From the NCBI GenBank assembly GCA_019096065.1, contig JAGUCH010000001.1, forward strand, positions 5,084,001-5,148,000: DNA of 64,000 nucleotides, given 5' to 3'. Positions 1 through 13,900 of this stretch are shown here, in pieces. Numbering within the stretch: the first letter of the stretch is position 1; every line of letters begins with the position of its first letter. The stretch is from Paracyclopina nana. Lineage: Eukaryota > Arthropoda > Copepoda > Cyclopoida > Cyclopettidae. The position numbers were made by a program, and so were the translations under genes. The notes under the pieces are model-generated. The model was not told the DNA's origin and did not search any database. It saw only the letters and a list, made by a program, of their open reading frames with translations.

Positions 1-112
1 ACAGAGAGAGGGTTTGTATATAATTAAAGACCAAAAGGTTAAGCTTTGAACATCAAAGGCCTTTAGCAGTTATTAATTTAGTGTTGTTGGCAGTAAAAGT
101 GGAAGAAAAAAC

Positions 113-1388
113 CTTAGCTGTCACACAGCAGCCTCCGTGAACCGAGACTGTTTTGAGGCTGGGTATGAAGTGAGAGGTGACGAAATGTGCCAGAGCATTG
201 ACGGCCTCGAGACAACCTCGTCCATCTTGATACCATCTCCTCACGTCCTCGGGAGACTTCAGAGTGGCTTCAAAGTTGTCATGATGCCCTAACTTTAGGT
301 AGTATTTGCCGTCTGGGTAAAGCACGGGTGGCAAGATGTAAGTTCCGTCCACAAGTCCAAGGCTGTAATTAGTGACCACAGTTGGCATGTTCTTAAGCCT
401 CTCTGCCTCATTTGGGGCTACCTCCAAATAGGCTATGGTCTAATCAAAGGATCCTGGGTTTTCGCCTCTTTAGAGAGCCGTTTATATCTTATTAACGAAC
501 CTGTGATGTCAAGTGGAGGTCGGGTTCGAGGCCAGGCCTCGACTGCTGGAGGAGGCCTTTGATCAGTGAATTAATGTTGACATAGGCTCCTACCGCCATG
601 ATGACCTTTTTGGCCTTTACCACCACCGCCGTTTTTACGTCCTTGCCGGAGGCCGTCTGCACAGTTATTGAGAACTCTATGACCGAAAACTCGAGGCTCT
701 CGATATGAGCTTATAATGGGTACATCACTTTTAAATTTACCTCCTTGATTATCATTGTCGTTGCGTTGTATACGAGTGACAAGGCCATGCAAAATCTTGC
801 AGTTATTTCTCTGAGCGATTCTTTGCTGCGCCTGCACGAATGCCCTGGGATTGATATATCCGGCCTCTTTTCGCTGAAGAAAAGCCTCACAATCTCGCGG
901 CCATTGTAATGGGCCACATTCAGTGACTTTCTGACAATTGATTCCTTGTAGGGCATGCTCTCGAATCACATTTGTGTATTCTTCGCTGGGAGGCCGAATG
1001 GTTAAGTAGCCAACCTCGGAATAAAAGGAGATGCCAGACTCGACTTCTATTTGTCGATAACGATCAATCGACTTCACAGCTGTGAAAAATCAGCAGCCTT
1101 AGCAACCTCCCCCTCATTATTTTTAGTCATGAAACAACTATACAGTCGGCTAATTAGTGCTAAGACTCAATTATGGAACTTGCCGAGATCCCTCCAGAGT
1201 GGACTAGCGTCGAGTTTTCGAGCTATGCGAGCCTCGTCAAACCAGGCACCGTAAATTCCATCTTGCGGCTCTGAAGGAGGCCCTATGAGTATGCATTTGG
1301 TGTCCTCAGCAACATACTTTGCCGCAGAGGACCCAATCATTCCTGCCCCAACGATGGCGACCTCAAAACGATGTTTGCTGTCGTCCAT
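113..1388 (-). CDS. Peroxisomal sarcosine oxidase-like FAD-dependent amine oxidase, 3' end cut by window edge
   Basis: Predicted FAD-dependent oxidoreductase of the DAO/monomeric sarcosine oxidase family, which oxidises N-methyl amino acids or L-pipecolate. Exons on the minus strand: 1388-1184, 1079-724, 656-501, 439-113, then beyond the window. Exon 1 starts MDDSKHRFEVAIVGAGMIGS, carrying the N-terminal GxGxxG dinucleotide-binding loop. Exon 3 carries the family's second FAD-side segment (AKKVIMAVGAYVN). Exon 4 ends with GGCCVTAK, matching the family's DCCVT segment near the flavin site. The first intron uses a GC donor (gcaagt at 1183-1178), which restores the reading LWRDL-AVKSIDRYRQIE. 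The start at 1388 was chosen because the Rossmann motif follows directly; the frame stays open upstream but looks like 5' UTR. The gene begins only about 160 bp past the Cdep poly(A) signal, on the same strand. Family is certain; substrate is not. Confidence 0.85.
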
Positions 1389-1547
1389 ATTTACTGTTAT
1401 TATTTCTTGTAGAAAGTCGGGGGGAAAGAGCTGCCAGCAAGCGGGGACTGCAGCTAGCCTCGTTGACAAGAAACGGCTGCAAATGCAGATTAGATAACGA
1501 ACTATGATGCTCAATACAAAACCCCAAGCGTGTTAGGATAAAATACA

Positions 1548-1553
1548 TTTATT
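1548..1553 (-). promoter_or_regulatory. Cdep: AATAAA poly(A) signal for long Cdep
   Basis: AATAAA on the minus strand, 408 nt after the Cdep stop and 160 bp before the ATG of the next gene (the FAD oxidase). Transcripts of the two same-strand genes must be separated in this short gap. Confidence 0.55.
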
Positions 1554-1960
1554 AAGATTACACTGCCGGTAGATAGTAATAATAATCTTGGGGTTGTTAA
1601 ACATGAGCAGATCAGCATCAATTTACAGTATGTATGCAGTTGTTGTTGTTGTGAAAATTGCGAGAAAAGTTAGGACGGTGGATGGTGGTGCGAAGGTGTT
1701 GCTTTGTTGTCAGGCTGAGGTAAAATAGTAATAGTCAGGCTGTCAGGTTACTTTTTACAACTGAACAAATTTTAAAAAAGTACACTCAACAATTAATTCA
1801 AAGGTGCCAGCCTGTTTTTATGTAGAGACAGAGAGATAGAGCTAAGGTGAGCGCGTCTTGTACAATTAGGGAGTTAACAGTGCACTGTGCACTGTGGGAT
1901 ATAGCATACAAAAACCATGGGCTATGGTTCCAAACAGAGTAACATTACTGCCTCTGCTTT

Positions 1961-4900
1961 TTAGCTAAGCTGGTCCTCGTTATTTCCAACCATAAAGTCA
2001 TTTGAGAGCCGCGTTGCTGTCCCAAGCACCTCGATCCACCTGAAAAAGCCAAGGCTAGTTAGAATTCTAAAAGGTGCACTTAGATGAATGGAGCAACTAG
2101 GACATTGAATTCAATCACGCGCAGCATGAAAACATAAATTGAAAAGTTTTCCACTTGGGACGAGATCTTGATTGGATTGTAATTGGAAAGCCGCGCAAAA
2201 TTAATTTCGGGACTGGCAGCGCAGATCTTTTAGCAAAGTTTGCCTACCTTTCAAAGGTGTATTGGCTCTCCGCTCTAAAGAAATAGACGTGATTCTTGAA
2301 GACCAACTTGAAAACGTAGTCCTTGGTGATTCCATCACTAGCATCTGGCTGACGAACCGAGTAGCCCAAGAGAGGAAGGCTGGCCAAAGGGAAATCATCC
2401 TCGAACGTCTTGAAGAAGAACAAGCAGGAATTCGTGAAGATCACCCACAACTTCTGCCAGCCATTGGAAGATTTGAACTTGCGCAGGAGGTAGCCAGACA
2501 GCAGGTTTCGCAGAGATCTGTGATACTCGGCAACAGGGACAGTCGTCGATCGATGCCAACAGACATGAACTGAGGAATTGGTGCGTTGCTGAGTTTGCTG
2601 TTGCTGACTGGAGGACTCTGCTTGTTTTTCCAAAGTCCGGTCTAGCCCGTCCTCCGACCCACTCATGGACTTGAGGCTCGTGAATTTGGGCATGGACGCC
2701 TCATCTCCGCTGCCAGTGCGATCTCGAGCAATCTAGAAAAAAGAGAAAGCATGATTACCATCTTCAGAGGGCCAAGAAGAAAACACGAAAACGATAAAAA
2801 AAAGTGCTCACGAGGGAAAGAGAGCAATGGATGATGCGGCTTATTCACGAAAGGCATTTATCGAAAAAGCCCTTAACCGTATGTTGTTACTGCATACCTG
2901 AGCTGCTTCGGCAATGTCTTCCATCCAGCTGAGCTTTTCCGCATGACTGGCAGCAGCTACGAGTACTGCTTTTTTCCCATCATACAGGTTGAAGCAGTGC
3001 TCTTGACCTAGCCTGGGCTCGCTATCCAGCACGGTCACATCCTTGAGCATCATTTGTCCGTGGACTCGGAAATGAAGACTTGGAGACGTCGTCCGATTCG
3101 AATAAATCAGCAAATCCGAGAACTGAAAAAATACTCGATCTTTGTAAAAAGAGGCCGTATATTTTGCGAGAGTACTTACCAGGAAAAACATGCGCTGCTG
3201 GTATCCTTTCCTCGACAACTTTTGCAGGCAACCTTCTCGAAGGAATTCACGCTCGGGGTGCAACAAGTGCTCGTAACCACCGAGATCGCGTTGCAATTCT
3301 GCCAACTTGACAAAGTTCTCCTGCAATTGCAAATTCACCATTACCCATTTTTAAACTTTTGCTAGCAAACTTACAGATTCTCTGAGCTTGATGGACATTT
3401 TGCGAATTACGCTCTGAATTTTGACCATTGCCATGTTCGTAGCTTGGTAGTCAGGGTGGCCAGTATTGTAGTGCTTCAATAGACCTACATAGAAGAAATT
3501 AATTAACTTTTCAGGTAGGCGCCTCATCTCTGAAAGCTTACGTTCTAGGAGCAATTCATAGTGGAGAATGCGATGAAGTGGCTTCAAAATGAGCGTTGTC
3601 AGGGGCAAATAGCAGACTTTTTGCGACTCAAAGTCTTTGAACACTTGGCCAAACCTAAAATTGCCCGGACTGCCATTCGGGTCCGATAGGACCCGTTCCA
3701 GCTTCTCGAGAATCAGCCCATGAGTGTCCACGAATCTCAAATAGTATTCTGTGGTGACTGAGTCGAAATTGTGCAACACAACATCGCCAATTCGTTTGTA
3801 ATTTCCGGTCAGATGGGCATTTCCTCTTCCTTCCCTGGAAAGAAAAGAAAGCTGAGCAAAAGAACTGAGAGGGGGCGCCAGAATGACAAAAAACTTGCTG
3901 CTGTGGAAACTTTGATAGCATATCCTGCTGATGCTAAAACCATGCCTCCAAGAGTTTTTTGCTAATAGCAGACTTTTTTCAAAGCTAGCCGCCAGCTTTC
4001 TCGTGCGACATAAATTATGCCGCCTAGTGTACATTGTGGTCGATCTTTCCCGTCCGCAGCTCATACACTATACAAAAAGGGGACAAAGGCTTTTTTAGCC
4101 CACACTCCCCGAAGAAGATTCAATTTGCCAAGTAAATTGGGATGAAGAAGAACACTAGCTCATTTGCTGGTGAAATTGGAAAACACAATTGAGGCTACTG
4201 AACATTTTGCCTATTCTCGCCACGCGTCGTGAGCTAGGCTTTCTTCTTCAAAGAGCCGCAATGAAATAAGCCTCTCCCTTCCTACCTGAATTCAATTTTG
4301 GCGACACAAGGCTCTGCATATTTGAAGAAAAATGCACAAAAACCTATGTTAAATACGCTGCGCAAGCCTACAATAATTGTGGTTGCATTTTAGTTGGCTT
4401 AGCACAAAACGAAGCTCAAATAGGGCAATTCGACCACTAAGGTACTCAAGTCTACTTGATCTTCAAAGCCACATTTAGCGAGCCTATTTTTAGGAGTCGT
4501 ATTCGAAACTTCAAAAGATCTTTTAAGAGTACCTCTGGGCTGCAGAGCTACATTAATTTAGTTTTCTCATATGCCATGACAAAATATAGATTGAGCAGAT
4601 ATAGCTAAGTATTTGAGGAGTCGATTGACTATTCAAACCAAAAAAGCAAAGAATTAACCACATTCATACTCTAATGACGTAGGGGAAGGTGCGTTTTTTT
4701 GTAGTTGAATAAAGAAAAAAAGTTCTTACCATGTGGCCATTCGCTGTTCTATATCTTTCAGAAAGCTACAATGTAGCTCGTAAATGGGATCGAGATGGGA
4801 GAAGAGCAAACTTAGTAGCTCCTCTGGCATTTGTTCTTCTTTGCTCACTTCATCACGGAACCACTATGGAAGAAGAAGAATCTGAATAATTCAAACTATC

Positions 4901-7900
4901 GCCAGTCACAAGCAGTTAGCATGCTCACCAAATTAAGGATTTCCAAGTCTTTTTTGTAGGTTCTCTCCGTCATCAATATTTCCTTGGCAATGAAGTACGC
5001 ACGATCCGTGGGATATCGCTGCAATGGACAACTTTTCTATTGAGAATTGGAAGGGCACCCTTTTGTTCAAAAAAGCTGTCGCGTACCCCAATTATACGCC
5101 AGCAGCAGAAATTGAAAAGGGTAGCTTTGCTCCCCCAATGTTGGCATTCATATTAATACAGTACGTACATATAGGCAAGGGGAGGTCGAGGGAAAGGAAA
5201 GTGCCAGCATAGCATAGTAGGCTTATAGTGCGGGGATGTGATAGCCAAACCATATGCATTAATGGTAACTTTCTCCTCAGGCTACGATCGGCATTGGTGG
5301 TATTGTGGTATGTGTCGTAGGTACGGTATCTTCTATTCAGTAATTTGCTTACTTTTTTTCGTGTATCTGTATCGGTGTCCGTTCCCGTTGATTTGGAGCT
5401 GACAGGGCTCAGGGTACCGTCCACACTATCTTCTCGTAATATTTTTAGAGGAGATGGAGGGACGGCCATGCTTTTTTTCAGGTCTGTTGTTGCTGTTATC
5501 ATGCTGAGGTTAGGATCTTCGAAGCTGTTGTTGGACCTAAAATAGTTAAGTACTTTAGTCACTGAATGTAGGGCATAATCAATTCACTACGACGCGACGG
5601 GGTCTAGATTAGAGAGAGCAGCAGTGGTTTGTTGTTGTTCTAAAACAACGAGGAGATTGAATGTCAAGAGCACTTGAGTGCTCGTTTTCTCTAGTTGGTT
5701 TAAGAAGTTGGCTTGCCAAGCGGCATTATAAAACTTCATGGACCAAGTCAATTTGAGAAGCTAATGAGCTCGACCATTACACAGACTTGCGCTAGCATAG
5801 CATAACTCAATCTGAGAGCTTTGTAAAGAAAATCAATGTGAGCCTCCTGTTGAGCAAATGTGCATAGCGCAAAGACTCAGCAATCAGCTCACATTGGCTT
5901 CCCCTCCTAAAATCTCGTAAAAGCCTTCTGATCTGCAAAATAAGCAAATCTTATTTCTCAGACTGTATGGCTACTTAGCATAAGGATGTTTTTATCTGAG
6001 AACCAAATTATAAGGTCTTCAGGAAGAATGTTGCATTTTATCCCATCAACTTTGTAGCACTTTGGAGAAAGCCACAGCTCGACGACTTTAATTATCAACT
6101 GATTTACTACACCAACTTACACTGAAGAATTTGGTTGTTGGTACAAAACTGTATCTCCACGTTGGAGTCCATTGCCACGATTGCTACCGTTGGTCAAGCT
6201 ATTCGCAAATATGCTCTGGTAAGGGCTGGAAGTGGTGGTGATCGAGGCTGTTTGAGGAGATTTCTCTTCTATTTCCACTTTTGTTACGCTGCAAGGCGAC
6301 GAAGAAGTCGTTGTTTTGTTGATGTTTCTTTCACCATTGGAAGGAGACTCTGTAAAAAAACACTTCAGTTTTTGCACATTGACGTCAGAAATGATGAAGT
6401 TGTATTTTGAACCTCAGTGTTGGCCATTTACAGCTGCATTGCGTTCATTTTCTGGTAGCAGAAAACGAAAGTTGTTTTTTTGCACCTTAACCTTCAAGAG
6501 GAAAGCTTATCAAATCTCGTTACCTAGAAGCTTTAGTTAGCTGGCCATCATAATCAATTTCTTCCAAGTTGCCTGCAACTGTACGCTATATGAAGCCAAC
6601 AAAAGAACTCGCCTTGCATTCGCATGGATAACAATAAGCCTTTTAACATTAAACTAGGGGATCATTTAATGACTTTTGCCTTCGTAAAATATTTCTCTTT
6701 TTTTCTAATGAATCAAAAAGTCAGCTTTTAAATTTAAAGATAGTTACTTCAACGCTTCCAAATCTTCGAAATACTGACAAAAACTTAGCATTCATATCTA
6801 AAGCTGATATTCAAATGTTTATGGTTAATTAAAGGGGCCGGTACTTACAAACAAACAAAAAAACCACCGGATGATTTGGATATCGATATTTTGAGGTGGC
6901 TCGGTAGAGATCTCACTGAGGACTACGTACGCAACGTCAGACATTCTGAAAGCGCGCGCGCTCGCTCGCGCATTTTGCAGAGTCCCTGGAAAGGGCTCCT
7001 CTACAAGACTCGATAGAGTAGTAGTGCTCTTTGTAGGAAAAAGACTGGGCTATTCAAGAACGTTGTAATGCTATTATACAATTGAACCTATTAACACATC
7101 TGCAGTCTTTAACCTAACCTTATCCAGACTTAAGTATCACGAGACACATTGAAAGCTACTAACAAAAGACCGGACGCTTTCAACAGATGCTATTCAATTC
7201 ATCTCCAGCAACTTTTTCTCTGGGATCATCTTGCTTAGCTGCAAAATGTGCATGTGGCAGCCACACCTTTCCAGTCAACGTCGTAGCCAGGTTGACACAC
7301 AAGGAAAACAACAGTAACAGTAGGAATACAGACGTATTTAGAACGATTAAAAGCCATGACATTAACTAGCAGTTCAAAAGGTTTGCAGGGATGCTGTTAG
7401 AAAGCTAAGGTTGTTGGTTATGTCTTTTCTCGGCTAAAAAAGTAAGTTTGCGTGTGTGTCGACACTTTTTCCCACCGTGGAACCGCCACGCAGCAGGCAC
7501 TTGTCAAAAGTAGGAAAGAGAGGCTGAGGCTGTATAAGCTCAGAGGCAAAAGCAGCCTCAGAAGGCCATGCGGCTGTTCCACCACTGCTACTATACCAAG
7601 TTTGAACAAAGTAAGCTAGTGCAAAGAGAAGTGAAAGCCCTATAGAATATTGTGTACAAGATTTAATGCTAAGAGGGTTTGAACAAGCCGTGCTACGTAA
7701 AGCATGTTAGGCCTCAGCCTTCGATGAATGTAGACGAGCAAGTAGAAGCCAACAGCATCAGTTGGTTGACCCAATTATAGTTTAGATGATGGTTTTTAAG
7801 TTTGTTCCAAAAGACACGATGTAAATAGATCCTGCAGGAACAATAACTTGGTATTTATTTGTCTATATGAGACCAATTAATATAAAAATTCATTCGCTTA

Positions 7901-10900
7901 AAGGGGTTCATACCACGAAACATACCCGTGAGCAACAATGATTTGAGCCAGAAACACACTGGTACGTAGGCTTTTGGTTACATCATAACAAAGTATCGGT
8001 GTATATATATATTATGAGAAACCACAATTATAAGGTCAAATACTTTCAAACAGTACCGCAGGGTCAATTTAGCAAAAAGTCATCCGATCAAATGACCAGG
8101 AAGATGTTTCTTAAAAAGGCATGCTAGTTGCATATTCTGAAAGAGCTCTACGGAAAGAGCTCAAAAAATGAATTCATTGCCTCCTGGTGGAGGATCTTTT
8201 TGGTCTTTGTCAGATTCAGTCAGGGTGTCAGGCATAGGTGGCATTTCAAAAATGTCTCTAGGTTCAGCATCCTGATCTGAGTCTTGGTCATCTTCGTCAA
8301 CAGGAATCACGTCAGTTTCAAAGTGATCTTCAGTGGCAATGTCTTCCAAGATTTCCATGGAATCATGAAGAGATCCCTCAGAGTTAGAACCAGGGTCACC
8401 TCCATGAGTAACTCCGTTTTCGCTGCTGATTGAAAGGTCATAGGGAACTTTATCCTTAGTTCTCACATCCTCATTGTTATCCTCCTCCTCTTCTTCTGCT
8501 CCTGGAGAAATCTCAAGATATAGAGAGTCATGGTCTACCAACGTAATTTCAGTTTTTCCCTCCTGGGTAACTTCTTCAGTTGTGGCCATGGATGATGGCG
8601 GAGAAGGAAGATCTAAGATGAAATAAGCCACTTAAGCTAACATAATATTTCACAAAGATGCCAACAATAATTTTCTGAGCCAAAGAATTAAAAGGAAAAT
8701 TTGGTACGCATTACCTTTTGACATTTTGGCCTCCAAGTCGGCAATAGCCCTCATCACAGCTCCTTGAGGCCTTACGGTGTTCTCTGGCAGATCAGAATTT
8801 AAGCTTTCAGGATTATCCGGGTAGTTATCTTCCGAGGTCGTGCAATTCTGATCGGTCATCGTATCAGGGCCATCGGACCCCGATCTTGACCTAGATCGAG
8901 AACCAAGATTTGGCGGTAGAACCGAATCCGCCTCACTTATCCGCGATAAGGCCCGCGGAGGAAAAGGGAAACCTACGTCAGTAAAAATAGCTGTGGGTGG
9001 GCCATCGGTGCCATCCAAGAGCATTGGAGGAGGGGGCGGAGGAGAGACAGAAGAAGACGAGTCGATGGAGGCAGCTTTAATGTCGCTGTGAGCAGGTGGG
9101 GGTGGGATACAATCCATTTCGAAATCTATAGACGAGTTGCTGTCCTGAGTAGGTAATGAAGGCAACCTTTCCAGTACTTCCCCCTCTGACTCAGCCAAAT
9201 CTCCTCCTTCGGGAATTTCAAGAGGGGCCTCTAAAGTTTTAACATCTTCACTCTGGCATACATTCGTCGGAGTTGGTGGGATAAAAATCGATTCTGGATG
9301 CTGCTTAGTAGGTAATGTGACAACCTCTAGTCCCCTGATGCCATCTAAGTGCTCAAATAGTTCCTGTTCCTCCTTTTGGCTGCTAATTGGCGTAACCTCG
9401 TCGATAAAGGGAACAGGTGCTATGTCAGAGCCAGTGTTGCCCTCATCACTAATGGTGGAGCCACCTGAGCCATTATTGGCCTCCATTTTGACGTATAAAT
9501 CAGCCATTATGATAACTTTTGAGCTGCTTTTTTCCTCCTCCTCCTCAACAACAATATTATCATCATTTCGCGAGTTATCATATTGTTCCAAGCCTTGCGA
9601 GCTTTTAGGATCCTCGGGACTTTCAACATATTCAAACTGTTTTGGCTCTTCAGAATTTTGAGAGCCACCGAGTGGATCTTGGCATTCCACGACGATGTGA
9701 GAGCCCTCAGGAATTTTACCCTCTAACTCTTTATCAGGCGATGCTTTACAATTTTCTAGGCTAGTTTGCTTTCTCTCGCTATTGCCAGGAGAAACCGTTG
9801 CAACGTCATTACTGATATTGCCAGTCCCTTCAGAAGCCTTGATCAAAACAGTGGTTGTAGTCTGACTCATGGTGGTATCATGTTCGTGGTCCTCGTTTCT
9901 TTCTACGGCATCGATTACTTCATGCTGCTGCTTGACAGTATGTTTTACGGGCAAGGACACTGCGTTGCTTTGTGAATCTTCTTCCACGTCTGTGGCCTCT
10001 AGAGGGTCAGCCTCATTGATCACTGCAGCTCCACTGAACTCTGGAGGAGGGGCGGGAACGCCTTCCGAGTCTAGAACTGCTGTTGAATCCTCAGACTCCT
10101 CGGCAGGGGGACTAATTAGGTTCACCTGCAAGAAGCAAAGCTTATTTCTCCTGTTCCGTCCGCTCATGCTAGTATTGTTGTGGCTTGCCTGAAGGCCTTC
10201 GTAGTCCCTATCCTCAGTTACCTCGATGCGCCTCGACTTGACCAGTTGATCTGGATTGCTAATTGGCGTCGGGGCCGATCGGGCAGACATAGCTGATTCG
10301 CTCTCCGTGGATGACATGGTGGCCAGCAGGGCTCTTTGAGGAGCAGGAAGTGTTGTCGTACTGAAATGAGATTGGCCAGTCCCACGACCTCTAGAAGCCC
10401 TTTGAGGTCGAATTCCCACAGCAGCTAAAGAGTTGGAATCGCACGACTCAGTTGAATCTTGCTGGCGACCACCTAGCAAAGAATGAAACTTTCTGGCGTC
10501 ATGTGGTGGCCGCAAAGGCCTAGATCTGACATGCTGAGCAATCACTGGGTGATGAGGAGGTGGCGGTGGGGGAGGGGCAACAGAGGGAGGAGCCATTTTC
10601 TTGGGAAGCACATAAGGCTCTGTGAGACCAGAAGAGGAGGAAGGCGAGGTCGCAAGTTCAATTTTAGGAGGCCGATCCGAGGCTGCAATTTTAATGGGAT
10701 CAGTTACTCCTTCAATGCCTTCTGGCACGTCGTAAATGCGCTCATCGGGATTATAATAGCGCTTAAGGCCTCGCAGGCCACAGCCAACAAGGATAGGGCC
10801 AGCTTCGAGAGGTAGAAAGGTAATGTTTGGGTTTTCAGGGGTTTGCGGAACATCTGAGGATGAATTGGGGCATCCACTGATCGCCGAGCTACTGTCGTCA

Positions 10901-13900
10901 TACGGGTCAAGTCTCAACTGATTTGAGGCCGGCGGAGGCTGCTCGAGGCTGTCATCGCGGAAACTGTAAGCCTGCTTATTCGGTAAGGCATTTGCATTAA
11001 CGACCGCAAAGTCCAGAGACTTTGGCCTTGAAATATGAGGTGATGCGTGACTACTAGATGAGCCCGAGGAGCACTCCATGATTCCTGTTTGACTACCGTG
11101 GTGATAGTGTCCTCCGTGCGTGATTTTCGACCTCGAATAATATACTGGCGACCTCTCACGCCTCCTGCTTGGAAGTGTCCTTGAAAACTGCTGCTGCTGC
11201 TGCTCATTCATGGCATGGCCTCCAGATGGCCTACGAGGCTGTTGAGGCTGATATATGATGTACCCTTCTGCGTTCGACCTTGGCAGGGAATGGCTATATA
11301 AATATGGGTTTTCGACAAAGCTTCCCCCTCGTATGATGTCCACTTGCTTTACGGGGGGCTGCTGAGAGTGCTGCAAAACCTGAGGCTCGGAAACCTCCTC
11401 TTCTTCTTCTTCCTCCTCTTCCTCTTCGTCTTCTTCCTCTGTTCGAGCCATTATTTGGATTGATTCTGCATCAGAATTGTTGTTCAAATTAGTAAAGCTT
11501 AGGTTGTGGTTTGAGGCTTGCGAGAATGAGTCCTGCGACTTGACTTTTCGTAGTTCAAGCTCCGCAGCTGAAACGGTGTCAGGCACTGAATTGACCTCGG
11601 CGATTGATATGGAATCTTTAGGAGGAATTACTACGGTAGGGCGCTTAATAACTTGCGGTGACATGCTGAGGCTACAGTGGCTTGACCCTTGACTGGAAAC
11701 CAATGGCCCACCATTGGCCCGCTGACCTTTGAGAGCAGCAGATGCTGCAGCCTGCCTATAAAATTCCTTTTCGAATTGGTTACTACTTCCCACATTCAGG
11801 TCTGCAAGAGATGTGGCCGACTTTTCAATGAGCTCATACGAGTCGTGGCTCAAATTATCCTCCGACGAGAGTTGGCCAGCCTCGATGTCGAGCTCAGGGT
11901 CGTCAATACCAACGACGTGGGCAACAGGACCAGACACACCCTGTACCACTAAGTATCCACCAGTGTCATCTTGAATTGACACGATAGACCTTCGTCCACC
12001 ACCAGAAGCCGAAAATGACGCAGCTGATGATCTACGGTTGAGTTCTTGCTCTATTACGGTATTTTCCGAGGCAGCCGAGAACTCTGCATCAGCAAGAGAG
12101 TCCCTGTCATTGATGTGGGTTCTTGGCATAGGAACAGGTTGAGCCCTTGAATTCTGGGGCCTTCGAGGCGTAGACGCTGTTGAGTGGTTGTAACTGGGAA
12201 GGTGACCGGCGGTTAGTATATAATTTTGAGGCCTTTTATGGGGAAGAGAGCGATAGTCGTGTCGGCCACGGACGTCCTCTAGGTCACTTCCGGCCTCATT
12301 GAGGCCATCTTGCGAGAATAGGCCGCCGCCAAGCCTCTGCTGGTGCAAAAGATGTCCGAAGCTCACCGACCCGCATGACATACTTATTGCGCCTAAGAAT
12401 ATAGTATGAGAAAGCAAATGAGAAGCTGAGCCATAAGATTATCCTTATAATTAATAAGAAAAGAAAATACTTCATGCTAGGCATCAGAAAGAAGAAGGGT
12501 GGCTAGAAGATACTTTTGCCCATTTGTTGGAGCAAGACTTCCAATGCAGTTTTGCAAGATAAGTAAAAAATAAGCAAAAAAATTGTCTGGTAAGCAGTTA
12601 GAAAATAGCAAACAAATAAAAGCGAAAATAAACTATACCTGAATTGGATGAAGAAAAACTGAGGATAATCGGTGAGGCACGAAAAATGATATTGACAAAA
12701 AATATCGATAACAACAAAATCAAAAATAAAAAGCCAGAATGCATAACTTAAAATAATGAATGCAAAACCTAAAAATAATTTAAAAATAATATAGCATTTC
12801 GGCAAATGAAATAATTTTTTAACAAATGATATTCGTTCAAATTAGCCACAACATCGTGAATGCAAGGAGGCGAAACGCGGTAGTTCTTACAATACAAAAC
12901 TATGCATATATGTAAAAGACAACACAATTCGGTTCTATGGGCGCAAACTAGAACAAAGGTACGTAACTCATTTTTTTAACAATTTTAGGACGCGTGTCGC
13001 CTCACGAACGCGAGATGAAAAAGTTAAGGCTTTTGCAAAACTTTGTAGAGGCTTGGGATCTCGTTCAATTTAGAAGGCCTTGATTAATTCGCTTTTAAAG
13101 TTTGACTCACCTAGGCTGGGATCTCCAATTGGAAGCAAGGGTTGAGCAGAAAAACTTTGGCCTACATTTGTTTCGTGAATGTTTCGGGCAGCGTTTCTGT
13201 AACAACAATGTGTTCATATAGGCAAAGAAAAAATAATTGAACTTAGTAGTTTACCTTTGATAGGATTGGCGCTTCACAAAATTATCCCGGACAAAATCCT
13301 GCATTTGCTTCTGGGTTTTTCCGCTATACCTATTCATCAAAAGGGGAGAGAGATGCTTAGCTGATGAATTCTGCCTTAAAAGCTGTAACGAAAGAGGGGA
13401 GAGAACCCTTTTTTCTTTTGTGTACCTGAAAGAGGATCCCCTGCTAAGGAGTCGATGCTTCTCACGTTCTCTAGCAATGGTGGATGAGCAACGGAAAAAC
13501 GAATGATGTTCGACACACTTTTTCCAAAAGTTTTTGCATTGATTTCGATCATCAAAGTAAAACTCGACAGTATCCTTGTAATAGCCCTGGAAAAAAAGCA
13601 ATTTATGTATCATCAATTAGCTCTTCATAATTGGCCAACATAAAACACATGCTCTGAATGAAAACTTTGGACACAAACACTCTACGAACAAGTTTCAAAG
13701 CGACGAAGCAGCTTTACATGAGGTCAGGAATGAAGTAATGCCTTTAGTGATAAAAGTAGCGTTAATGCTTTAATTTAGAAGTGCAAAATTACAGGATTCT
13801 TTAAAGCTCGTTGAATGGAAAATATGATCAAAAGATGACTGTTAGTTGAAACGCTGGGAAAACTTTTGACTGATAGCTCACGAAATGAAGTCATGACCAA

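Larger units (their letters stand above)
6350..8160 (-). other. Cdep intron between the alternative last exon and exon 6349-6121
   Basis: Mostly AT-rich intron and the putative short-isoform 3' UTR. It holds a CRE-like TGACGTCA at 6380-6387, a (CG)n-rich spot near 6951-6971 and a 60-codon ORF with a signal-like start (7180-7362, listed separately). No conserved coding segment was recognised. Confidence 0.5.
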
